Below, piece after piece: positions 1-8,100 of a stretch of DNA of 64,000 nt. The notes beneath the pieces are model-generated. The model did not search any database. It was not told the origin of the DNA and saw nothing but the letters and a program-made list of their open reading frames with translations. Source of the DNA: Rugalucina vietnamica (lineage: Eukaryota > Mollusca > Bivalvia > Lucinida > Lucinidae); contig OZ024874.1 of the NCBI GenBank assembly GCA_964017185.1, positions 35,130,721 to 35,194,720 on the forward strand. The letters run 5' to 3'. The stretch's first letter is position 1. The number at the start of each line of letters is the position of its first letter. A program made the position numbers and the translations under genes.

Positions 1-65
1 GTAGGGTTTTGGGATTTTATTAAAGGTTTGAAAAGAGTTTAGCTCAACTGTTGTGAATCAATAAT

Positions 66-90
66 AAAATGAGTCAACCCCGACCATTTT
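66..90. promoter_or_regulatory. Conserved dyad core box of the satellite monomer (first example)
   Basis: Every monomer carries a nearly invariant segment with imperfect two-fold symmetry: aaaatg, one base, GTC, aacccc, GAC, catttt. The arms can pair as a 9 bp stem with one bulged base and a 6 nt loop. The segments between cores vary far more among types a, b and c. This could be a protein-binding site, by analogy with satellite-binding boxes such as the CENP-B box, which it does not match in sequence. Function is inferred from conservation and symmetry only. In this first monomer the base pair after ATG is 'ag' rather than 'cg'. Confidence 0.5.
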
Positions 91-458
91 GTGGGAGAGA
101 TTTGATCTTCGATATAATTTGAAATCCTCCCTATCAGGGCATTGGTCAAATCACGTAGGATTTTGGGATTTTATTCAGGGTTTGAAAAGAGTTTAGCCCA
201 ATTGTTGTGAATCAATCATAAAATGCGTCAACCCCGACCATTTTGGGGAGAAATTAAATTTTCAATCTAATTTTCTTGAAACCCCTATCAGGGCTTCGGT
301 CAAATAACGTAGGGTTTTGGGATTTTATTTAGGGTTTGAAAAGAGTTTAGCCCAATTGTTGTGAATCAATAATAAAATGCGTCAACCCCGACCATTTTGG
401 GGGAGATATTTAGTTTTCGATATGATCTAAACCCCTATCAGGGCTTTGGTCAAATCAC

Positions 459-3204
459 GTAGGGTTTTGGGATTTTATTTAGGGTTTGAAAAGAGTTAAG
501 CTCAATTGTTGTGAATCAATAATAAAATGCGTCAACCCCGACCATTTTGGGGGAGATATTTAGTTTTCGATATAATCTAAACCCCTACCAGGGCTTTGGT
601 CAAATCACGTAGGGTTTTGGGATTTTATTTGGGGTTTGAAAGGAGTTTAGCTCAATTGTTGTGAATCAATAATAAAATGCGTCAACCCCGACCATTTTGT
701 GGGAGAGATTTGATCTTCGATATAATTTGACCCCCTCCCTATCAGGGCTTTGGTCAAATCACGTAGAATTTGGGGATTTTATTCAGGGTTTGAAAAGAGT
801 TTAGCCCAATGGTTGTGAATCAATCATAAAATGCGTCAACCCCGACCATTTTGGGGGAGATATTTAGTTTTCGATATGATCTAAACCCCTATCAGGGCTT
901 TGGTCAAATCACGTAGGGTTTTGGGATTTTATTTGGGGTTTGAAAGGAGTTTAGCTCAATTGTTGTGAATCAATAATAAAATGCGTCAACCCCGACCATT
1001 TTGTGGGAGAGATTTGATCTTCGATATAATTTGACCCCCTCCCTATCAGGGCTTTGGTCAAATCACGTAGAATTTGGGGATTTTATTCAGGGTTTGAAAA
1101 GAGTTTAGCCCAATGGTTGTGAATCAATCATAAAATGCGTCAACCCCGACCATTTTGGGGAGAAATTAAAATTTTCAATCTAACTTACTTGAAACCCCTA
1201 TCAGGGCTTCGGTCAAATCACGTAGGGTTTTGGGATTTTATTTAGGGTTTGAAAAGAGTTAAGCTCAATTGTTGTGAATCAATAATAAAATGCGTCAACC
1301 CCGACCATTTTGGGGGAGATATTTAGTTTTCGATATGATCTAAACCCCTATCAGGGCTTTGGTCAAATCACGTAGGGTTTTGGGATTTTATTTGGGGTTT
1401 GAAAGGAGTTTAGCTCAATTGTTGTGAATCAATAATAAAATGCGTCAACCCCGACCATTTTGTGGGAGAGATTTGATCTTCGATATAATTTGACCCCCTC
1501 CCTATCAGGGCTTTGGTCAAATCACGTAGAATTTGGGGATTTTATTCAGGGTTTGAAAAGAGTTTAGCCCAATGGTTGTGAATCAATCATAAAATGCGTC
1601 AACCCCGACCATTTTGGGGAGAAATTAAAATTTTCAATCTAACTTACTTGAAACCCCTATCAGGGCTTCGGTCAAATAACGTAGGGTTTTGGGATTTTAA
1701 TTAGGGTTTGTAAAGAGTTTAGCCCAATTGTTGTGAATCAATAATAAAATGCGTCAACCCCGACCATTTTGGGGGAGATATTTAGTTTTCGATATAATCT
1801 AAACCCCTATCAGGGCTTTGGTCAAATCACGTAGGGTTTGGGGATTTTATTTAGGGTTTGAAAAGAGTTTAGCTCAATTGTTGTGAATCAATAATAAAAT
1901 GCGTCAACCCCGACCATTTTGTGGGAGAGATTTGATCTTGGATATAATTTGAACCCCTCCCTATCAGGGCTTTGGTCAAATCACGTAGGGTTTTGGAATT
2001 TTATTCAGGGTTTGAAAAGAGTTTAGCCCAATGGTTGTGAATCAATCATAAAATGCGTCAACCCCGACCATTTTGGGGAGAAATTAAATTTCCAGTCTAA
2101 TTTACTGGAAACCCCTATCAGGGCTTCGGTCAAATAACGTAGGGTTTTGGGATTTTATTTAGGGTTTATAAAGAGTTTAGCCCAATTGTTGTGAATCAAT
2201 AATAAAATGCGTCAACCCCGACCATTTTGGGGGAGATATTTAGTTTTCGATATAATCTAAACCCCTATCAGGGCTTTGGTCAAATCACGTAGGGTTTGGG
2301 GATTTTATTTAGGGTTTGAAAAGAGTTTAGCTCAATTGTTGTGAATCAATAATAAAATGCGTCAACCCCGACCATTTTGTGGGAGAGATTTGATCTTGGA
2401 TATAATTTGAACCCCTCCCTATCAGGGCTTTGGTCAAATCACGTAGGGTTTGTGGATTTTATTCAGGGTTTGAAAAGAGTTTAGCCCAATGGTTGTGAAT
2501 CAATCATAAAATGCGTCAACCCCGACCATTTTGGGGAGAAATTAAATTTTCAATCTAATTTACTGGAAACCCCTATCAGGGCTTCGGTCAAATAACGTAG
2601 GGTTTTGGTATTTTATTTAGGGTTTGTAAAGAGTTTAGCCCAATTGTTGTGAATCAATAATAAAATGCGTCAACCCCGACCATTTTGGGGGAGATATTTA
2701 GTTTTCGATATAATCTAAACCCCTACCAGGGCTTTGGTCAAATCACGTAGGGTTTTGGGATTTTATTAAAGGTTTGAAAAGAGTTTAGCTCAACTGTTGT
2801 GAATCAATAATAAAATGAGTCAACCCCGACCATTTTGTGGGAGAGATTTGATCTTCGATATAATTTGAAATCCTCCCTATCAGGGCATTGGTCAAATCAC
2901 GTAGGATTTTGGGATTTTATTCAGGGTTTGAAAAGAGTTTAGCCCAATTGTTGTGAATCAATCATAAAATGCGTCAACCCCGACCATTTTGGGGAGAAAT
3001 TAAATTTTCAATCTAATTTTCTTGAAACCCCTATCAGGGCTTCGGTCAAATAACGTAGGGTTTTGGGATTTTATTTAGGGTTTGAAAAGAGTTTAGCCCA
3101 ATTGTTGTGAATCAATAATAAAATGCGTCAACCCCGACCATTTTGGGGGAGATATTTAGTTTTCGATATGATCTAAACCCCTATCAGGGCTTTGGTCAAA
3201 TCAC
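459..3204 (+). repeat. 2746 bp internal expansion block of long arrays (S0 copy)
   Basis: This 18-monomer block distinguishes long from short arrays. Its first 913 bp (459-1371, six monomers) has no counterpart in the short arrays as an ordered block. The remaining 1833 bp (1372-3204) repeats the array's own preceding 12 monomers. The block starts in a monomer carrying 'gagttaagctc', and an equivalent monomer recurs at 3205, so the join lies between two nearly identical sequences. Confidence 0.9.
763..912 (+). repeat. Chimeric satellite monomer (c-left / a-right)
   Basis: The left half matches type c ('gtagaatttgggg', 'caatggttgtg', 'caatcataaaatg'). After the shared core 'gcgtcaaccccgaccatttt' the right half is type a ('gggggagatatttag', 'gatatgatc'). 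Length is 150 bp, as for type a. The same chimera is present in the other long arrays at 7805-7954 and 14859-15008 and is not seen in short arrays. It looks like an exchange inside the conserved core. Confidence 0.85.
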
Positions 3205-3500
3205 GTAGGGTTTTGGGATTTTATTTAGGGTTTGAAAAGAGTTAAGCTCAATTGTTGTGAATCAATAATAAAATGCGTCAACCCCGACCATTTTGTGGGA
3301 GAGATTTGATCTTCGATATAATTTGAACCCCTCCCTATCAGGGCTTTGGTCAAATCACGTAGGGTTTTGGGATTTTATTCAGGGTTTGAAAAGAGTTTAG
3401 CCCAATTGTTGTGAATCAATCATAAAATGCGTCAACCCCGACCATTTTGGGGAGAAATTAAAATTTTCAATCTGATTTACTTGAAACCCCTATCAGGGCT

Positions 3501-3671
3501 TAGGTTTAGGGTTAGGGTTAGGGTTAGGGTTAGGGTTAGAGTTAGGGTTAGGGTTAGGGAGAGGGTTAGGGTTAGGGTTAGGGTTAGGGTTAGGTTAGCG
3601 TTAGGGATAGGGTTAGGGTTAGGGTTAGGGTTAGGGTTGGGTTAGGGTTAGGGTTAGGGTTAGGGTTAGGG
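3501..3671 (+). repeat. Interstitial telomeric block ITS-1 (171 bp, TTAGGG type)
   Basis: Mostly (TTAGGG)n on the + strand. It opens with 'taggtttaggg' directly after the cut satellite monomer. Fixed degenerate positions are 'gagttaggg', 'gggagaggg', 'ttaggttagcgttagggatagggtt' (split here only for description) and 'ggttggg'. The same interruptions occur in all 13 blocks, so the blocks were copied as part of the unit rather than seeded independently. Only the run of perfect hexamers after 'ggttggg' varies much in length. A reading frame through it (Arg-Val then Leu-Gly repeats) is a by-product of the hexamer. Confidence 0.97.
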
Positions 3672-3810
3672 TATAAGCGGGTGTGCGAAGATGGGCAACT
3701 TGCCCATCTTGGTTATGATCTGATTTTTTTTTTATTTCTGCATTTGTTCTTTTTTGTTCTCCTTTATATTATTAATGATAAAACATGTCCCATTTGGGGT
3801 CTATTCAGAG
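3672..3810 (+). repeat. Module M1 of spacer 1
   Basis: Starts 'tataagcgggtgtgcgaag' immediately after the telomeric block. Then come a perfect hairpin, 'ggttatgatctgatt', a T-rich tract, 'tcctttatattattaatgat' and 'ggggtctattcagag'. M2 and M3 have the same elements in the same order. M1 is cut short at 'ctattcagag', where the next telomeric patch begins, and lacks the 'atgctaatcttt...gaattc' part present in M2 and M3. No ORF of note. Confidence 0.88.
3688..3710. promoter_or_regulatory. Perfect 23 bp palindrome in M1
   Basis: The arms aagatgggcaa and ttgcccatctt are exact reverse complements around a single central c. Folded as RNA or single-stranded DNA this gives a stem of about 10 bp with a 3 nt loop. 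Other copies lie at 10742-10764, 17784-17806, 22086-22108, 26378-26400, 30681-30703, 34985-35007, 39286-39308, 43588-43610, 47432-47454, 51734-51756, 56036-56058 and 60334-60356. A T-run follows about 16 bases downstream, too far to call a terminator. Role unknown. Confidence 0.75.
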
Positions 3811-3832
3811 AGGGTTAGGGTTAGGATTAGGG
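3811..3832 (+). repeat. Telomeric patch between M1 and M2
   Basis: About 3.5 degenerate hexamers: 'agggttagggttaggattag' plus gg, directly abutting 'tataagctg' of M2. Same orientation as the large block. Confidence 0.9.
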
Positions 3833-4030
3833 TATAAGCTGATGTACGAAGATGGGCAACCAGCCCATCTTGGTTATGATCTGATTCTTTTCTTTCTACA
3901 TTTTTTTTTTATTTCTTTTTCCCCCCTTTTTTGTTCGCCTTTATATTATCAGTGATAAACCTTGTCTCAGTTTGGGTCCATTCAGAGATGCTAATCTTTA
4001 ATATTAAATAACATGAATTCGTATGTAACG
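3833..4030 (+). repeat. Module M2 of spacer 1
   Basis: A paralogue of M1 and M3: 'tataagctgatgtacgaag', hairpin, 'ggttatgatctgatt', long T/C-rich tract, 'cctttatattatcagtgat', 'gtctcagtttgggtccattc', 'agagatgctaatcttt', 'gaattcgtatgtaacg'. It ends at another telomeric patch. Copies in the other units are virtually identical except for T-run length: the 35190s copy is one T shorter, which opens a chance reading frame at 35082-35297. Confidence 0.88.
3849..3871. promoter_or_regulatory. Inverted repeat in M2 (9 bp arms)
   Basis: Arms aagatgggc / gcccatctt around a 5 nt loop (aacca). The outer arms match M1 exactly while the loop differs. The M3 counterpart (4795-4817) has lost pairing on the left arm (aagataaac). 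The structure is kept in two of three paralogues. Confidence 0.65.
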
Positions 4031-4052
4031 TAGGGTTAGGGTTAAGGTTAGG
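4031..4052 (+). repeat. Telomeric patch after M2
   Basis: 'tagggttagggttaaggtta' plus gg: about 3.5 degenerate TTAGGG repeats between the end of M2 and the non-repetitive segment. Confidence 0.9.
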
Positions 4053-4137
4053 CGCTTGAAACACACCTTGTTTGATTGTGCGCACTTTCAATCTTCTGGC
4101 AACATGTAGCCCTTATGACGTCAATCTCGCTTGTCAT

Positions 4138-4566
4138 TCAAAATTTGAGCAAGCATTGTATTTGAGCATACTTTGCGCGGCTGACAGTGAGTGGCCATCC
4201 ACGATTTTTCAGTATAGATGTGCCTACGCTTAAGACAATGCTTAACTGGTGTGTGCTTCCAAGAGAAGTAAGTAAAATATAAAGGTTGGACACTTTGGAA
4301 GTAGTTAAATCATTCAAAGGGAGATAGTATGGACCATATTGCACAATTTCGGGTAATGAGCCCTCATCAGTAGCCCTAGAAGTGAACATTTGTAAGTTGT
4401 GTGTATTTGATCGTACAATGGATATAATATTGGCGGTAGATGTTGATTTTCGACTTAATGCAGGCTGACCCAGGTTGGTATACGAGCGTTGTCTTTGGTT
4501 ACATGAAAACAGAACGTAAAGACTAAATTGACCTCTAAGAATATTGCTTTTAGAGCGGTATTCCAT
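4138..4566 (-). other. Unvalidated 142-aa ORF
   Basis: ATG-started, Ser/Thr/Leu-rich, with no motif, signal peptide or membrane segment I can recognise. It is present unchanged at 11192-11620, 18234-18662, 22536-22964, 26829-27257, 31131-31559, 35434-35862, 39736-40164, 44038-44466, 47882-48310, 52184-52612, 56486-56914 and 60783-61211. Those copies are not independent evidence, because the whole unit is near-identical. A rough estimate with 3 stops in 64 codons gives about a 0.1-0.2 chance of one such run in a 1.5 kb spacer read in six frames. A plus-strand frame over the same stretch has ~46 open codons between TAG and TGA stops. A chance ORF or a decayed captured fragment is more likely than a gene. 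Confidence 0.15.
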
Positions 4567-4625
4567 TCGCAGTACCTGTTTTCCAGGAGCAAGTTAAAGA
4601 ACAAAGGTTCTCATGCCTAGCAATT

Positions 4626-4745
4626 CATTGGACTATATTGGACTTGCAATATCCATGGACTATAGGGGCCGCAGAACTCAGAAAAAATCAATACAATCCA
4701 ATGGACTATATGGGCCTTGTGCAACATCCATGGACTCTACGGGCC
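4626..4745 (+). repeat. Short dispersed repeats 'ccatggactatagggcc'-like
   Basis: Four variants of one motif: cattggactatattgg (4626-4641), ccatggactataggggcc (4653-4670), ccaatggactatatgggcc (4698-4716) and ccatggactctacgggcc (4728-4745). Spacing is irregular (27, 46 and 29 bp). A reading frame from 4638 runs through them but starts with TTG and continues into telomeric patch and M3, so I do not call it a gene. Confidence 0.75.
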
Positions 4746-4757
4746 GTAGCATTTTTT

Positions 4758-4778
4758 GGGTTAGGGTTAGGGTCAGGG
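4758..4778 (+). repeat. Telomeric patch before M3
   Basis: 'gggttagggttagggtcagg' plus g, abutting 'tgtaagctgatg' of M3. Confidence 0.9.
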
Positions 4779-4959
4779 TGTAAGCTGATGTGCGAAGATA
4801 AACAACTTGCCCATCTCGGCTATGACCTGATTTTTTTCTTTCTTCATGTTTTCCTTTTGTGTTCTCCTTTATATTATTAATGATAAAACTTGTCTCAGTT
4901 GGGGTCTATTCAGAGATGCTAATCTTTGATATTAGATAACACGAATTCATATGTAACGT
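4779..4959 (+). repeat. Module M3 of spacer 1
   Basis: Third paralogue: 'tgtaagctgatgtgcgaag', degraded hairpin, 'tatgacctgattttttt', 'cctttatattattaatgat', 'gtctcagttggggtctattc', 'agagatgctaatctttgata', 'gaattcatatgtaacgtt'. It resembles M2 over its full length and M1 over the shared part. TATAAG of M1 and M2 is TGTAAG here. Confidence 0.87.
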
Positions 4960-5186
4960 TAGTTCGGACAAGCTTTATATGCTTTTTCATATAGATTTCG
5001 CGTGTTCCTTTATTTCTGACGAACAACACAATGTGTTCATATATATATATCACTAAGCATAATGCCGTATGTAACTTCAGTTCGTAGACTGTTTTCATTG
5101 CTCTTAAGGGAACTCAATCTATAGTTCCATTTAGTTCGCACAAACAATATACTGTTTTCAGATATATTAATTAACATAATTTCGTA
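4951..5186 (+). repeat. Tandem pair of ~118 bp degenerate repeats
   Basis: Two copies, 4951-5068 and 5069-5186, both opening 'atgtaac..tagttcg' or 'atgtaac..cagttcg' and both ending near 'cgta'. Each appears to be built of two related halves of ~52 and ~66 bp, with recurring 'gttcc..tta.tt', 'gaacaa/cacaaa' and 'tgttttcat/ttcagatata' pieces. A (TA)n run lies in the first copy; in the unit at 23.4 kb it is one TA longer, which alone creates a minus-strand ORF at 23317-23577. Identity between copies is moderate by eye. Confidence 0.7.
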
Positions 5187-8100
5187 CCCCTATCAGCGTT
5201 TTGGTCAAATAACGTACGGTTTTGGGATTTTATTCAGGGTTTTTAAAAGAGTTTAGCCCAATTGTTGTGAATCAATAATAAAATGCGTCAACCCCGACCA
5301 TTTTGTGGGAGAGATTTGATTTTGATATAATTTGAACCCCTATCAGGGCTTTGGTCAAATCACGTAGGGTTTTGGAATTTTATTCAGGGTTTGAAAAGAG
5401 TTTAGCCCAATTGTTGTGAATCAATCATAAAATGCGTCAACCCCGACCAATTTGGGGAGAAATTTGATTTTCAATCGGATTTACTTGAAACCCCTATCAG
5501 GGCTTTGGTCAAATAACGTAGGGTTTTGGGATTTTATTTAGGGTTTGTAAAGAGTTTAGCCCAATTGTTGTGAATCAATAATAAAATGCGTCAACCCCGA
5601 CCATTTTGGGGGAGAGATTTAGTTTTCGATATAATCTAAACCCCTATCAGGGCTTTGGTCAAATCAAGTAGGGTTTTGGGATTTTATTTGGGGTTTGAAA
5701 GGAGTTTAGCTCAATTGTTGTGAATCAATAATAAAATGCGTCAACCCCGACCATTTTGTGGGAGAGATTTGATCTTCGATATAATTTGACCCCCTCCCTA
5801 TCAGGGCTTTGGTCAAATCACGTAGAATTTGGGGATTTTATTCAGGGTTTGAAAAGAGTTTAGCCCAATGGTTGTGAATCAATCATAAAATGCGTCAACC
5901 CCGACCATTTTGGGGAGAAATTAAAATTTTCAATCTAACTTACTTGAAACCCCTATCAGGGCTTCGGTCAAATAACGTAGGGTTTTGGGATTTTAATTAG
6001 GGTTTGTAAAGAGTTTAGCCCAATTGTTGTGAATCAATAATAAAATGCGTCAACCCCGACCATTTTGGGGGAGATATTTAGTTTTCGATATAATCTAAAC
6101 CCCTATCAGGGCTTTGGTCAAATCACGTAGGGTTTGGGGATTTTATTTAGGGTTTGAAAAGAGTTTAGCTCAATTGTTGTGAATCAATAATAAAATGCGT
6201 CAACCCCGACCATTTTGTGGGAGAGATTTGATCTTGGATATAATTTGAACCCCTCCCTATCAGGGCTTTGGTCAAATCACGTAGGGTTTTGGAATTTTAT
6301 TCAGGGTTTGAAAAGAGTTTAGCCCAATGGTTGTGAATCAATCATAAAATGCGTCAACCCCGACCATTTTGGGGAGAAATTAAATTTCCAGTCTAATTTA
6401 CTGGAAACCCCTATCAGGGCTTCGGTCAAATAACGTAGGGTTTTGGGATTTTATTTAGGGTTTATAAAGAGTTTAGCCCAATTGTTGTGAATCAATAATA
6501 AAATGCGTCAACCCCGACCATTTTGGGGGAGATATTTAGTTTTCGATATAATCTAAACCCCTATCAGGGCTTTGGTCAAATCACGTAGGGTTTGGGGATT
6601 TTATTTAGGGTTTGAAAAGAGTTTAGCTCAATTGTTGTGAATCAATAATAAAATGCGTCAACCCCGACCATTTTGTGGGAGAGATTTGATCTTGGATATA
6701 ATTTGAACCCCTCCCTATCAGGGCTTTGGTCAAATCACGTAGGGTTTGTGGATTTTATTCAGGGTTTGAAAAGAGTTTAGCCCAATGGTTGTGAATCAAT
6801 CATAAAATGCGTCAACCCCGACCATTTTGGGGAGAAATTAAATTTTCAATCTAATTTACTGGAAACCCCTATCAGGGCTTCGGTCAAATAACGTAGGGTT
6901 TTGGTATTTTATTTAGGGTTTGTAAAGAGTTTAGCCCAATTGTTGTGAATCAATAATAAAATGCGTCAACCCCGACCATTTTGGGGGAGATATTTAGTTT
7001 TCGATATAATCTAAACCCCTACCAGGGCTTTGGTCAAATCACGTAGGGTTTTGGGATTTTATTAAAGGTTTGAAAAGAGTTTAGCTCAACTGTTGTGAAT
7101 CAATAATAAAATGAGTCAACCCCGACCATTTTGTGGGAGAGATTTGATCTTCGATATAATTTGAAATCCTCCCTATCAGGGCATTGGTCAAATCACGTAG
7201 GATTTTGGGATTTTATTCAGGGTTTGAAAAGAGTTTAGCCCAATTGTTGTGAATCAATCATAAAATGCGTCAACCCCGACCATTTTGGGGAGAAATTAAA
7301 TTTTCAATCTAATTTTCTTGAAACCCCTATCAGGGCTTCGGTCAAATAACGTAGGGTTTTGGGATTTTATTTAGGGTTTGAAAAGAGTTTAGCCCAATTG
7401 TTGTGAATCAATAATAAAATGCGTCAACCCCGACCATTTTGGGGGAGATATTTAGTTTTCGATATGATCTAAACCCCTATCAGGGCTTTGGTCAAATCAC
7501 GTAGGGTTTTGGGATTTTATTTAGGGTTTGAAAAGAGTTAAGCTCAATTGTTGTGATTCAATAATAAAATGCGTCAACCCCGACCATTTTGGGGGAGATA
7601 TTTAGTTTTCGATATAATCTAAACCCCTACCAGGGCTTTGGTCAAATCACGTAGGGTTTTGGGATTTTATTTGGGGTTTGAAAGGAGTTTAGCTCAATTG
7701 TTGTGAATCAATAATAAAATGCGTCAACCCCGACCATTTTGTGGGAGAGATTTGATCTTCGATATAATTTGACCCCCTCCCTATCAGGGCTTTGGTCAAA
7801 TCACGTAGAATTTGGGGATTTTATTCAGGGTTTGAAAAGAGTTTAGCCCAATGGTTGTGAATCAATCATAAAATGCGTCAACCCCGACCATTTTGGGGGA
7901 GATATTTAGTTTTCGATATGATCTAAACCCCTATCAGGGCTTTGGTCAAATCACGTAGGGTTTTGGGATTTTATTTGGGGTTTGAAAGGAGTTTAGCTCA
8001 ATTGTTGTGAATCAATAATAAAATGCGTCAACCCCGACCATTTTGTGGGAGAGATTTGATCTTCGATATAATTTGACCCCCTCCCTATCAGGGCTTTGGT

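Larger units (their letters stand above)
1..3500 (+). repeat. Satellite array S0 (long type, left-truncated, 23 monomers)
   Basis: Tandem 150-155 bp monomers begin at 1, 155, 309, 459, 609, 763, 913, 1067, 1222, 1372, 1526, 1681 and so on, each opening with 'gtaggg' or a variant. Three types are visible: a (150 bp, 'gggggagatatttag'), b (154 bp, 'tgtgggagagatttgatc', extra 'tccc') and c (154-155 bp, 'ggggagaaattaaa', ending 'cttcggtcaaataac'). The order b-c-a recurs with a 458 bp period. Position 1 is in phase with 2747 (offset 2746), so this is the right part of a long array like S1. The final monomer (from 3359) is cut after 'cagggctt', where telomeric repeats begin. No gene is seen. Confidence 0.97.
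4053..4757. other. Non-repetitive segment of the spacer (705 bp)
   Basis: This is the only part of the unit with no visible internal repetition over most of its length and no similarity to satellite or M modules. It separates M2 from M3 and is bounded by telomeric patches on both sides, as if foreign sequence had been captured at a former chromosome end. It contains a 142-codon minus-strand ORF (4138-4566) and, at its right end, a short repeat family (4626-4745). I do not recognise any gene or transposon in it. Confidence 0.7.
3672..5186 (+). repeat. Spacer of cassette 1 (modules M1-M3, 1515 bp)
   Basis: This is the reference copy of the spacer, dissected in the entries that follow. In order: M1, telomeric patch, M2, telomeric patch, a 705 bp non-repetitive segment, telomeric patch, M3, and a tandem pair of ~118 bp repeats. 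It ends 'ttcgta' at the resumption of satellite. It recurs 12 more times in the window almost unchanged. Confidence 0.95.

Noticed and set aside
1..3500. CRISPR-like regular direct repeats
   Set aside because: The whole monomer is repeated, with no unique spacers between constant repeats; the period of 150-155 bp and the telomeric context are those of a eukaryotic satellite.
3427..3645. 72-74 aa reading frame with Arg-Val and Leu-Gly repeats, present in all 13 units
   Set aside because: It starts in the satellite core ATG and runs into the TTAGGG block. The dipeptides are simply the hexamer translated, and the length changes with hexamer number (74 aa at 30414-30638).
3688..3735. Hairpin followed by a T-run as an intrinsic bacterial terminator
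   Set aside because: The T-run starts about 16 bases after the stem, the context is eukaryotic, and no gene ends upstream.
4258..4290. Tiny intron suggested by 'gaagtaagt' and a nearby 'aaag'
   Set aside because: The interval is only about 15 bases and there is no supported coding frame on that strand.
4638..4880. 80 aa plus-strand frame, and the 60 aa minus-strand frame at 3909-4091
   Set aside because: Both begin at TTG, unlikely in a eukaryote, and run through telomeric patches, poly-T tracts and M modules. Recurrence only reflects unit copying.
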